From contig OY756970.1 of assembly GCA_963580455.1 (NCBI GenBank), forward strand, positions 20,150,001 through 20,214,000: a stretch of DNA of 64,000 nt, in the 5' to 3' direction. This document shows positions 26,601-36,974 of the stretch, piece after piece; within the stretch, counting starts at the first letter, position 1; every line of letters begins with the position of its first letter. A program made the translations under genes and the position numbers. The stretch comes from Euonymus europaeus (lineage: Eukaryota > Streptophyta > Magnoliopsida > Celastrales > Celastraceae). The notes beneath the pieces are model-generated. The model saw only the letters and a list, made by a program, of their open reading frames with translations, was not told the origin of the DNA and made no database searches.

Positions 26601-27152
26601 AAATAAACAATGACTTACGGACAACTCAGAACACAATGAATTGCTGGAAAGGTAAACCAGCAAAAGAATTATTTCTGCAGTTGTAACTAAAACTAATATG
26701 TCAAACTAAGAGACAGCATTCAAAAAGCCACACTTATTTAACATAGGAATTCGACTGACCTTGACCAGAGGAATAAACCAGTCGACCAAGTCATTCTCCC
26801 TCATGTGAGAACCTATTCTGCACAATGACTCCACTGCTTTGTCTCTCACGCAGGTTTCCTCAACAGTGCAAAGGGTTTCCAGAGGAGGAAGTAAAACATG
26901 GGCATGTTCCACTCCCCCTACATATGGAATAAACACGCCCAACTCTTCCGCCATTGCAAAAAGCACCTCATTATCATCATCATTGTTTTCACTTAAGAAT
27001 GGTATGAGTTCCTTCCTGGTTCGCTCCTCACCAAGAGCACGAGAAATTGTTGACAGCTTACGGATTGAGTTCAATCGAAGCTGGATGTCATCATTTTTAA
27101 GCTCATCTATGAGAACAGCAACTGGATACAGTGGTTCACCAACCACAGACAT
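17698..27152 (-). CDS. PP2AA: Protein phosphatase 2A 65-kDa scaffold subunit A (PP2AA / RCN1-PDF1 family)
   Basis: Coding exons on the - strand: 27152-26760, 26380-26134, 23523-23411, 22832-22753, 22226-22085, 21973-21893, 20736-20632, 20363-20181, 19448-19356, 18705-18566, 18461-18395, 17820-17698. All are GT-AG and in frame, giving 588 aa, the normal family length. It is built of HEAT repeats from end to end, with landmarks [20 protein letters not shown] (6-25 approx.), [72 protein letters not shown] and the end [18 protein letters not shown]. This horseshoe scaffold holds catalytic C and regulatory B subunits; in plants it acts in auxin transport (PIN dephosphorylation), brassinosteroid and ABA signalling. 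Introns are long (up to 2.6 kb) and contain three mapped transposon relics. No broken residue or frame was seen. Confidence 0.97.
17891..18355. mobile_element. Non-autonomous hAT element in PP2A-A last intron
   Basis: 465-bp insertion with ends GAGGGGTGCAC and GTGCACCCCA (imperfect terminal inverted repeats) next to many CCCGACCC/GGGTTGGG motifs. It is flanked by a perfect 8-bp target duplication ATGTTAAA at 17883-17890 and 18356-18363, the size expected for hAT. It has no coding capacity. Confidence 0.88.
18830..19000. mobile_element. Probable small transposon relic in PP2A-A intron
   Basis: The GGTGTTAACGGTCGGTTTT start, repeated GGTTTT/GATCGGTTTCG motifs and the far end TACAGTCCTAACTTC resemble the GGTCGGTTTT-type hAT MITEs of plant genomes. 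A similar stretch occurs at 41265-41445. No clear target duplication could be fixed. Confidence 0.35.
22569..22739. mobile_element. Hairpin MITE with 9-bp target duplication (Mutator-like) beside a PP2A-A splice donor
   Basis: 171-bp near-perfect inverted repeat: the GGGATGAGAGGGG start matches the CCCCCTCTCATCCC end, with arms of roughly 75 bp including TTTCACCATGAAATT/AATTTCATGGTGAAA. It is flanked by an exact 9-bp duplication AAATTAGAT at 22560-22568 and 22740-22748. The right-hand duplication begins 5 bases inside the intron that follows the exon 22832-22753. A 9-bp duplication points to the Mutator superfamily. Confidence 0.9.
23716..24587. mobile_element. hAT-type element, 872 bp, in PP2A-A intron 2
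   Basis: The ends CAGTATTGTCA and TTGACAACACTG form terminal inverted repeats. The flanking 8-mers TTATGAAC (23708-23715) and TTATGCAC (24588-24595) agree at 7 of 8 bases, as an aged hAT target duplication would. Inside, GGCGAGGAGCC/GGAGAGCGCC motifs occur near the left end and a short acidic frame (about 24195-24335, rich in Glu/Asp codons and broken by stops) lies near the middle, perhaps a transposase or captured-gene remnant. Confidence 0.82.
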
Positions 27153-27770
27153 TTCCCCTTAGCGCTTCTTGTTATGCACTGTAACAGAACCTTCAAGTGT
27201 CAACTTAAAAATCACGGAAACCATAAACTTATTCTAAAGTGGATTAATTAAACAATAAATTATGCTACTATTAGAGTATGATCAGTATAATGTATTTGGA
27301 CGCAGAAAAGGTATAAAACTGAAAGTATGTTGCATATAACGAATAGAATTTTTTCCTTCCCGAGTCATAGAAACAGAAGTAACGCATGCAGATGCAATTA
27401 AATTACTCGAACTCAATAACCATAGACATCCAATTCAACCTTTACATATAATAAGATCGCAAGATTTTAATTAATTCACCATACTGATACAGTTTGAGGG
27501 GATTAACTGTAGCCTAATTGAAAATTACAAGGAATCAAAGCGACAAGATCTGAAGATATAGATTTATTGGTAATGATGTCACAAGCATTCACTCGACTGT
27601 ATCTGAAACGATAATAGAGGCGCAACTTCTGTACAATATAAAAGTTGTTGGAACGCGGAATAAAACCAAGAGTCATAGATCTCACCAGTCTAAATGCACT
27701 CCCGCCGGATGCTTCCGATGAGAAAGAAAGGGCGAGGAAGGGGGAAGAGAGAGAGAAATTTCTGATTTTA
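27153..27770 (-). other. 5' UTR of PP2A-A with an untranslated first exon
   Basis: The coding exon is preceded by an acceptor (GTTACAG, exon from 27178). Further upstream a GC-richer, CT-rich block (27686 to about 27770) ends in ACTG|GTGAGAT, a good donor. Together these suggest a roughly 0.5-kb intron in the 5' UTR, common in plant housekeeping genes. The transcription start is not visible directly. Confidence 0.55.
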
Positions 27771-28305
27771 AACTATGTCGTCTCCGACCCCAAAGCCCAA
27801 GTACTGAGAGCCCAATAACAAAGGAGTAATACAAGCCCAAAAATACAGACAAGCAGATCCACCACGGCCATGGGATTTAGCTAATTTAATTTAGGATTTT
27901 CACATTAAGAAAATGTGCTGGTCAGCTTGGAGTATTTTTGTTTTTTACAGAGTTTTTTTTAGCTGAAAATTGAAATTGTACACGAGTCTAAATTATTTAC
28001 ATTCATTCGCTGCACAATTTCTTAACATGTGTTTTTAAACATATATTAAAAGTACCATTTAATTTACAGACAACATTATTTTAACTATGTATACATACTC
28101 CCTCTCAAACAATCGCTATTAATTATAGCTCGCACGTTCTACTAGCTTTTTCTATCAATGAATGAAGGATACAATACTCTTTTTTGGTGGATTTATACAA
28201 TTCAGGCTCTAAACAATTCCCATCACTCAAGCTGCTAAATCATTCCGATGATCCTATATGCTTCTGTCAGGTTTAATTAGACAATGCAAGCTGCAACCTG
28301 GATCA
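27771..28305. other. PP2A-A promoter side and spacer
   Basis: The stretch is AT-rich and without recognised coding sequence. It separates the PP2A-A transcription start from the 3' end of the HMA gene. Confidence 0.5.
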
Positions 28306-28651
28306 TTAGCCTGTAAATATGGGCTTTTGGTCTCCTTGTACCCTGTTGCCATCAACTTCTTGAATCTCCATGATTTCGACTCTGCGGTTCATCTTCCTTC
28401 TCAGCTTTATTGCCACATCTGATGGCGCAAATCTCCCACAGGCATGAACTTTACATTGCTGCTTCTCAATCAAGTGTGTCTCTATCTCTACAATATGAAA
28501 AATAAAAGAAAAGATATCAAGTTCCACATATTTGTGCAACAACAGTAGTCCTGGTAACTCCTAGCAAATCAACCTCACCTTTCATGCTTAGGATAATTCT
28601 CCTTATTTTTCTGCAACAACCATTGCAGTCGATGTTTATTCTCATTACCAT
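28306..28651 (-). CDS. Small heavy-metal-associated (HMA) domain protein
   Basis: Two coding exons, 28651-28579 and 28487-28306, encode 84 aa. The start MVMRINIDCNGCCRKIRRIILSMKE is the first half of an HMA fold with the metal-binding C-x-x-C (DCNGC, Cys9 and Cys12). The rest (IETHLIEKQQCKVHACGRF...LRRKMNRRVEIMEIQEV) is the second beta-alpha-beta half. Plant HMA proteins bind Cu, Zn or Cd or act as small metallochaperones. This one ends in PIFTG and lacks the C-terminal CaaX box, so it is not of the isoprenylated (HIPP) type. The next residue after the C-x-x-C is a third Cys. A non-coding upstream exon (about 28788-28850) is likely. The exact start could be either of the two Met codons at positions 1 and 3. 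Confidence 0.8.
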
Positions 28652-29662
28652 GCAACAACGCTGCGATTTTATGACAATATAGAGTTAGAAATCAATCTAT
28701 GATTCCCAAGTGAATGAGCATTTTCCATTTGAAAGATTGATAGGAAAAAGAGAATACGGAAACAAAATATGGTGCAGTGCTGTACTTGCCTTTGCTGGGA
28801 TATAGCTATGGATGGACATATTTGGGGATAAATGATTGACTGATACAACAGCTGAAAACCAAAAAGAGATGATGAAAAGTGAGAAGTTGGAAGATCAATT
28901 ATTTCTCATTGGATAGTTCATTTGGAAACTCTTGGACTTCATTTTGGAATATTCTTCTTAGGATTAGAAAGAGGGTTTTTTGTCTCTTATATGTGGCTTA
29001 TCATCCATCCCTAACTTTAGCTCTAAGCTTTGTTCATCCCAATTACAATAACAAAGGCATCTCTTCCTTCTTTGTCCTATTTTTTGTTTTATCCACTATG
29101 AAGCTACCTTTTCTTATATGAAAGGCCTATCTTTGACCAGAATTTAAGCCGTTTTAGAATTAATTTATACTGCTAAGACCAGCCTATGCACACTTGCTCA
29201 GTGGAACAATTCAAAGGCAAGTGGCAGTAACCATTGTACAATGCTCTCTTACCATCACCATTACAGTAAGAAACTATAGCATGCTCAGGAACCAACTATA
29301 TCTATATATCTTTTATATGAAGATAAGGTCTACATACATCGATGTCTGATCACCGAATTATTAGAGATTAAATCAAGTATGATTCGTCAATAGCTGTATA
29401 TTTTTTTCTTATGTCTCTGAAAAAAGGTTGGAAAGTAATCCAAGAAATAAATGTTATCCTCTTAGACTTCCACATATTTGTATATCCATGGTCTACGTTC
29501 AAATTTCGGACTAATGGATTAGTCATCGAACTGGTCACTATTAAGAAATATTATTGTCTACAAATGTTTATGTACAAACCACCCGATTCTTGTCTCCTCT
29601 TTCTTCATGAAAAAGATAACCATAACAACATTGATTCTCGACTCTCAAACAGACTACAAAAT
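28652..29662. other. Spacer between HMA and ACD11-like genes
   Basis: It contains the HMA 5' leader (with a likely untranslated exon at about 28788-28850) and the ACD11-like 3' UTR. The open frames at 28879-29121 and 29411-29728 show no similarity I know and read partly through the UTRs. Confidence 0.5.
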
Positions 29663-32585
29663 TCACCAGTCCAAGGTGATGTTTCTTGTTATGTAGAGCT
29701 TATCAATATAATCTATAACTGGGAGTGAAGCCTTGATATACCTTCTCATCCTTTTCTCGGCTGACTCATCTGCAACACAGAAATTTGAAGTTGGGAATGT
29801 ATCCTGGGGATGAAGTTATAATAAAAACCAAAATGAAGGGAGCTACGAGTCTACGAAAATAGACTATCAGCTGAAAAGGGTAAAATGCTATCATAGGTAG
29901 TGAAATATTGGATTTGGCTGGGAACTAGCCTATACAGATTTAGCAAAATGAATATTTTTCAGAAAGTAGACCAAAATCAGTACTTATATGCAGTTAAGAA
30001 GCTACTCTGTCTCTTTAGAAAGACATTTTGACATGAGAATCAAGCTTTTAACTGCACATTGCTAATTAGTGTTCGGCAATGAAAATAGCATAGTATTTAG
30101 AACTACCCATCAATACAAGCATGCAAATTTTTTACTCTTATGTTACTAAGACTCGCTATAAACAGGACGTAGATTGTCGAAGCCATGACTCAAACTTTTA
30201 CTTTGAATTATGGAAGTTCAAACCTCAAACACTGCAAGGAATTTATGGCAATTCCATGCCAGGAGTGTCATGCATCAATTTGATTAACAAATGCATTTAA
30301 AACTCACCAGTTTCATTGAGCTTTTGAAGAAGTTGGTCTCTTGTTGGAAGAGCATACATTCCAGCAGACACAGCAGTCCTCACTGCCCAAGTGTGATATG
30401 GTGCGCAAACTTTGGCATAGGCTGTTGAAGCTGCTTCCCGTAAAGAATAATCACTAGAAAGACAAAATCAAAATGTTCAGAAGTCGGATGTAAAAACTAA
30501 ACAAAGTTCAATGCTTAAAAACATAACCACAAGTATTTTTATGTTTTACATGGCTCTTAGTTCACTAAGACAGGAAAACTTTCCAATTCAACCTTGAATT
30601 TGGTTGTTAAAGAGTTATTTACCTCTGATGAATGGTCTAACAATATCGTCCAATCCATTAAGTGCAAGTACACAACAGAACGCTACTTATCAACAAAAAA
30701 AACTACAACACAACATTATTTGGTTTTGACAGCATTAGTCAGTGTCCGATACAGCTGAACATGTGCCAAAATGGTAAAGTTAAAAGGATGCAACATAGAA
30801 GTCACATGTTCAATTCTCTAAACAACTTCTCCGCCAATTATGTGGGAGTAAGGTATGCATACGTGGAAAGTTATTCACGTTAACCTTTTACTCAGTTGTC
30901 TGATACCTATGCCATTACATTCAAGTTTTATGCTTTATAGTACAAGCATGCAATCAGTATCCCAGAATGGCTAGTCAATTGAAATAAAAACATTAAGCCA
31001 ACTAAAAAGTTAATCTCATATATCCTTCCATTATCTTACAGCATCATAACAATCTGAATATGAACCTACAAGTAGCAAATAAGCACTTCAGTTAACAAGT
31101 AAATTAGTCAAACACATAAATTTATCAGGGAATGAGATGTGAAAATCATGGGTGCTAGGATTTACGTTTTAAAGCCATTCGCCACGTAAAATCATGTTCT
31201 CTCACAAACTCTCTGGTGTTAGCTTTGGTTTTGGGAACTGACAAAACAAGGGTTTTTAAAACAGTTGTTCAGATGAAAAGAAGCTTAAGCATGAACAATA
31301 ACGAAGCAATGAAAATTTTCCTTCAGCCATTTCCTACTGTTGTAGCCATATCATAGCTAATAGGCTCTATTGCGCTATGTACAAGGAAGAATAAAAACTT
31401 AAGTCGAAATGCCACTATGACATGCAACTTAATATCCAAACATATCGTGTGTAAATTAGTTTGCATTAACACAAATGCTACAATAAACACAATGATCCGA
31501 GAACCATGAGTATATTTCCAGATTGCACTGGCTATTGGTGCGGAAATGAAATTATTTAGGGGCAGTACACATACTCAGTGGACACAAATTGCTCAAACAA
31601 AGCTCTGATAAGGTCCAGGCCTTGCCTAACTCGACGCAGATTCCGTGAATGGCTTCCAGGAGTTCTCACTGTGCCATTTGCAACATCAAGATCAAGTATA
31701 TTCTGTAAATTGTCAAATCTTTCAGATGCCTCCACTAGATCACGCACCTGAGAATGAATCAATCAAGTCATTAGAACCAGGTTTTTAAACTAGCAAAAAT
31801 TAAGAATTTGCAGATTACAGTTGAATAGAAATATCACACGTCAATCCTATCAGAATGAACTAGTTGCAAGGCATACGAGATTCAAAAGTCAATGGCCAAC
31901 TGACAATGACACCAGACTGGAAAGCCAACTCTAGAAGGAAGGACATTAAGATGATTTTTTTTTAAATCTGAATATAAAGATCCTTTTTCTAAACCAGCGT
32001 GAACTAGTGGTGGCATGCTCCTAATCATCGCACAAGGTACATGGTTGGCGTCCTCCTTCCCTTAGAAAATTTATAGTATAAATAATAACCACATGAATTA
32101 TCAAAGAACAAAAACAATTGATAATTCTTGAATATCGACCTACATGGATCCTTTTTTAAGTTGGGATCTCTGAAACCCATGGCAAGGTATTGCAAAAAAA
32201 ACACAACTGACATATACACTGCAATGTATCTTCATCCAGCAATCAAACAAAAATCTCTGCAATCTCCATAAATCAAAATTACCAGAGGCAAAACAATTTA
32301 AGCATTTATTTTCTTCCTATCCAAACGTAAATTACATTAAACCTTAACAAGTAATGGAAAAGGAAGGAGAGTGCAAAAGCAACGAAGAACCTTGGCGACG
32401 TACTCCAACTCGGCAAATTTGAAAGCGAGGCCAAGGCAATTAAAGAGTACAGAGACAAGAGAGCAAGCATCGCAGAACTTATTCAATCGAAGCTCTTCCT
32501 GAGCACAACTGGACTTGAGAATAGTCGCGAGCTCCTCAAATGCTTCCGCGATCGAAGATAATGGCGTCCCCTTTACAGTCGGCAT
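29663..32585 (-). CDS. ACD11-like glycolipid-transfer-fold protein
   Basis: Exons on the - strand: 32585-32391, 31747-31575, 30453-30308, 29769-29663, GT-AG and in frame, giving 206 aa, the same length as Arabidopsis ACD11. It has a single GLTP domain: FEELATIL, CSLVSVLFNCLGLAFKFAEL, PGSHSRNLRRVRQGLDLIR, CAPYHTWAVRTAVSAGMYAL and the C-terminal LDW. In ACD11 an Asp, a Lys, two Arg and a His grip the phosphate head of ceramide-1-phosphate. Here Lys65, both Arg of SRNLRR and the His of PYHTW are present, while the Asp position is Glu61 (FAELEYVAK). ACD11 moves sphingolipids between membranes, and its loss triggers cell death and defence. The start at MPTVKG was preferred over an in-frame upstream start because it gives the family length. 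It may belong to the At4g39670-like branch rather than to ACD11 itself. Confidence 0.92.
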
Positions 32586-35500
32586 ACTTTTGGAGTTCCC
32601 TTCACCCAACGCGATGGTATTCCCTCCTGAGGCGGTGTTTGGCGTAATATAAATCCTTGACCATGCTTTGAATTTCTCCAGTTTCGCAGTCTTTGTTTGA
32701 ACGGATGAGTTTCCAAGAAAATAGGGAAAAGCAAAATGTGCATGACCTCGCTCGTTGCCTCTGCGTGTTTTCGCTATATGAGACGTCAATGTTCGGAGCT
32801 TTTGAATGTTCGTTCCTACGACTGCGGCTTGCGTACGCTACAAATTTAGCTCCGCGAATATTCAAACCTCTGGTCGGTGGAGGTTTCCGGGCTACTTTCG
32901 CGCGATCTCCTTTAAAAGAATAATTCAATTGGGTACCTTTTTGTCCAAGCGCTTTGTTAGCTTACCAGCCTACTATGTGGGATTGGGTAAACACATGTGG
33001 CCCATCACTTTCAGGTTTTGGGTTAATTGACGAGCAGGAAATGGCTACATGAAGGAGAGCCCAACCCAACTAAACAGCGTGATCTGTCCTAGTCCTATTT
33101 TTATTATACCCAAAAAAAAAACTTTGCACTTTTTTGGAGAATCTCTCGAATTCATGACCAAAGGAGATTATTTTAGTCCATACTTCGGTTACAGACTTGA
33201 ATTTGATCATAGAGACTTCAAAATTGATGAGATTGGGCCACATGAGAAAGATTAAAAAAGGCTCGTATAGTCATCTTCAAATGTCTATTGAACCCGAATT
33301 CCCAAATTATGCATGTTAAGCAATTACATAGAAATTTCATTTAAAGATTATAAAAAATCTTTCTGTTTTTATGAAACTTTTGAGGAGATCAAGAACATCC
33401 ACATCGCCTGGCGTTCCTAATTCAATAATAAAACAAAATATGTTGTAAATCTCAATTTTATTCACATTAATAATGTTGTACACTTTATATTTTTTTATTC
33501 TAACGAATACATGAAATTCACACGATTTTATTTTTTCTAGATTTTTTCACTCAACGGTACTTGAGCATAAGGAAAAGACTTTGTTAATGGGTAGAGACAT
33601 ATATTCTATTATAAATTCACATCATTCCGGATATCCAAATGTGAGTGAGATACTTGACGCTCAATCACATTTGTGGACTTGATTATGTCAGATTCAACAA
33701 ATGAACAGATAGATATTTGTTCACCTGAATCCGAAAACAGTTACAATACTGCGATAATGTAAATCTCAAGTTCACTCACATTAATTATATTATTAATTTT
33801 ATGTTATTCGATTTACATTAAAAAATATATATATTATATGTGGTAGAGACTTGAACTCAATACAAACCGATGAGAGATAATTGACAATAGGAGCATCGAG
33901 TCCGCATCGACCATGATTGTCCATGAAGGACTTTTTGAGGTAAACAAAACAAAGTATTACTGTGTCTTGCACAGCATCGAGTCTTGGACACATGCCAGTT
34001 GGCCACGACATTATTTTTTTAATAAAACATGGTTAGCGCGTAATCAGTCAGCAATTAAATAATCATATCCAATCTTTACAGCAAAAGCGAATCTACTCCC
34101 AACTATGTTGCCGCCCGTGGGCCAAACCTATCACTTGGAGAACAATATCGAGTTGGGCCCGGCCTTTGTAATTATTGCCGTCCGATTTTAGTTCCCTGTC
34201 AAATAGCATGGACGTTGCTTTTGTAAAGCAGCCCTGCCTCGGATACTGACCACTTTAATTCTCAAACAAGTCACATCCAACCAACTTCTTTCGCTTGCCT
34301 TGGAAGCTATTCTTCTGGTGCTTTTCTTTAAGCCTTCTCAACTTCTCCAAAATTGCTCATTAAACGATAACCAGAACCAACTCGACCACCAGACCACCTA
34401 CAAACATTTATTAATCAGAGCACATGCCAGAGTGCTAATATCACCTCCCCCATCCAAATTTAAATTGAATCTCATCCTTATTATGTAAAAAAATCAAGTC
34501 ACATCGTTATTAATATCTTTAATATATATTTATAATATAATCACATTAATAAAATATATTTTTTATTTTTTCAATTTAACAAGGTCATTGCTATTTCACT
34601 GCTTCATTCATTCTTTAGTAAAACTACAACAAAATCACTACAGAGTCCCATACTTTTTATAAAAAATGAAGTCACATCAATAAATTATAAATTTTAATAT
34701 AATCATATCATCAAAAATACATATTCACATGTAATTATCTCACCCCAACAAAAACACATCATTATTATATATGCTCACCTTTTGTTATGGAAGTATTCGA
34801 GTCACCCAAAGCTTTCATGTCAAAAAGTATTTATTCAAATCACTGAAATTGGGTTTAGTTACAAATATGATTGAAAGATTTATTATTTTTATTTTAGTCT
34901 ATAAATGTTAAAAGGTTACAAATTAATAATTTAAAATTTTATTTTGTTTCAAACTAGTTACTTTGAATTATTATATTAGAATAATAAAGTCATCATATAT
35001 TGAAAGAAATTAAAACTCTAATAAATGATTGAGCATTCAGTGATCAAAAAATGACAAATCTCTTAATAACAAAAAATGTATTTATCCCAATCAAAAATAG
35101 ATCTGTATTTAAATCTAAATCATTGAGTACATCAAGAAAGCCTGTATTGATATAACACAATGTACAAAATAAAATTTAGGCACTCAACCATACCCGTAAT
35201 TTAATTTTCGTTATTTTTTTAACCTCCTAATTTCGTCCTTCCCGTTGATAGTTCTCTTAATTATTTTGTGAAGGAGCAAACGTTATATTTTGTCTAAGAA
35301 AGTGTTGAACAAAAATTACCCATTCGACCCTCAATTTATATCACAAGCCTAATGGCCCCCAGAAATTAAACCGATCAGTCCATCACTGTTCATCTAATTT
35401 TACCATAATAATTCGCAAACGCAAAAATAAAAAATACAACATATTAAACAAAATATTACCCCAAAATTTCATCGTTACCACAATAGGAAAAATAGAAGGC

Positions 35501-35699
35501 CTTTTTCCCGTCCTAGATTAAACCATTTTGTCACTAAGCCATCTTTTACATTTAGTTCCGAGTCCTATACCGGTATATATTTTAAAATAAAGAGAACAAA
35601 TTTACAATATACCCCGTTCCGGCCACCCAAACAAGGACCGAGGGACTACCCCTTCTAGTCTACTGGTCTAGTATGTTGAGGGGCCGTGGTTTCTATCCG
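32586..35699. other. ACD11-like promoter and AT-rich spacer
   Basis: From 32586 to about 32940 this is the likely promoter/leader of the ACD11-like gene. The rest is AT-rich. A stretch at about 34420-34765 (GTCCCATACTTTTTATAAAA, AAGTCACATCAATAAA) resembles the small inverted-repeat family seen at 41.6-43.2 kb. No gene was recognised; the open frame at 34300 starts at a TTG codon and has no known similarity. Confidence 0.5.
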
Positions 35700-36212
35700 T
35701 CACGAAAGTTCCGCATAATCCGACGGATAGCAAAGATCCGAATGGTCAAACAACCCATCAAGCGCCACATACTCCAAGTTTAGATTTTCACCGGCTCCAT
35801 AAACAAACGACTCATGGATCTGATCTTCGAACCCCCAGATATCATCGATTCCGGACGAGTCAGACGAAGCCCGTACCAACTCAATCACCTCATTCTTAAA
35901 TTCATCGCTTGAAGTATTCGTGGGAGGCAACCCAAGCTCGTCGTCTGAAGCTTCTAGAAGATACCCGAGATCCGGCTGAGACTCGCCGAAATCTGAAGTC
36001 AGATCTACCCTGGGCACCGCCGATGGGGACGAAGCGGATATTTCTTCTTCAAAACTCTTCATGACCGAATCCAGGTCTTGGATGACCGGGTCAGAAACCG
36101 ATTCGTCAAGTACACCTAACAAATCGTCCCTGACTCGTTTCACTTCGGGCAAATCAAGGTCCAACTCGGCCGATTCATCTCTGACTCGCTTTCTGATATT
36201 AATATCCTCCAT
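35700..36212 (-). CDS. Conserved acidic plant protein of unknown function
   Basis: Intronless, 170 aa, starting MEDINIRKRVRDES at 36212. It carries two basic clusters (RKRVRDE and KRVRDD) that could act in nuclear import, a SFEEEIS helix, the block LGYLLEASDDELGLPP (about 105-120), a VIELVRASSDSSG segment and an aromatic WGFEDQ region. It is strongly acidic overall, rich in Asp, Glu and Ser. I believe it belongs to an uncharacterised angiosperm family, but I can name no function; a transcription co-regulator is only a guess. An upstream in-frame extension exists (to 36431) but is CT-rich leader, so the inner Met was chosen. A TATATAA box and CT-rich leader lie in front. Confidence 0.75.
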   Translation of the reverse strand: MEDINIRKRVRDESAELDLDLPEVKRVRDDLLGVLDESVSDPVIQDLDSVMKSFEEEISASSPSAVPRVDLTSDFGESQPDLGYLLEASDDELGLPPTNTSSDEFKNEVIELVRASSDSSGIDDIWGFEDQIHESFVYGAGENLNLEYVALDGLFDHSDLCYPSDYAELS

Positions 36213-36299
36213 AATAGAAGAAGTATAGAAACAAAGGAAGCAAGGGCTTCGTTCTTTTGCAGTTGTGGGACACGGAGGTAGCGTCTGAGGCTTGTGGAT

Positions 36300-36390
36300 G
36301 TGGTGAGAGAGAGTGAAGATACGCAAGTTATATAAGGAAGATAAAGAGGAGAGAGAAAGTGGAGAGAGAAAGACAGAAACAATAAAGGAG
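36300..36390 (-). promoter_or_regulatory. Core promoter: TATATAA box and CT-rich leader
   Basis: On the - strand a TATATAA at about 36335-36329 follows a stretch of TTTCTCTCTCC-type pyrimidine patches. It precedes another CTCTCTCTC run, 115-120 bp before the ATG at 36212. This is the usual layout of a plant TATA plus Y-patch promoter. Confidence 0.5.
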
Positions 36391-36569
36391 CGGGGTAATG
36401 ATGGCGACGCAGGCGCGTGGGTCGAATACATAGACCATCACGGACATCCTTGCCTTTAATTATTTTTCCATATTGGCTGTCGGGTAACTCGGGTTTCCCA
36501 CCGCTTTATTCTTTTTATATTTTTATAATTTTATTAAAGGATTTTTTTCATTTAAGATAAAAATATTAT

Positions 36570-36974
36570 GTTATATTTGGTAGCACAATTTCAACAGAAA
36601 ATGAATGTTAAATTCCTATTATTCAAGAATTTTTTTTGTTTGGTACCTTAATAAAGTCTATAATGAAATTTGAAATTTCTTTTCATTTCGGAATTTTCAT
36701 TTCCTTAATTCTCCTAAGGCATTAAAATTGTCAAAAGTGATGGAATTATATTTTTGCCCTTATGAATAAATATTGACCATTAGATCAATGTACAAGGGGG
36801 ACAATATAGTATTTTGACAACAATTCTTATTCTTATTCCTCAATAAATTTTGTATACCAAACGTTGGAATATATAATTTCTATTACAATTCCTTTACCAA
36901 TCAAACGCATGAATTCTCATCTCATTCTCGTTTCCGTTCCTATTCTCATTCATGCCATAAACCAAACATAACGT
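36570..36974. mobile_element. Small terminal-inverted-repeat element
   Basis: The stretch starts GTTATATTTGGTA and ends AAACCAAACATAAC, an imperfect inverted repeat about 400 bp apart. Internal ATTCTCATCTCATTCTCGTT/GGAATTTTCATTTCCTT motifs occur. I see no clear target duplication. The superfamily is uncertain. Confidence 0.5.

Noticed and set aside
32693..33030. Open frames upstream of the ACD11-like start
   Set aside because: They fall in its leader/promoter and are neither conserved nor continued by exons.
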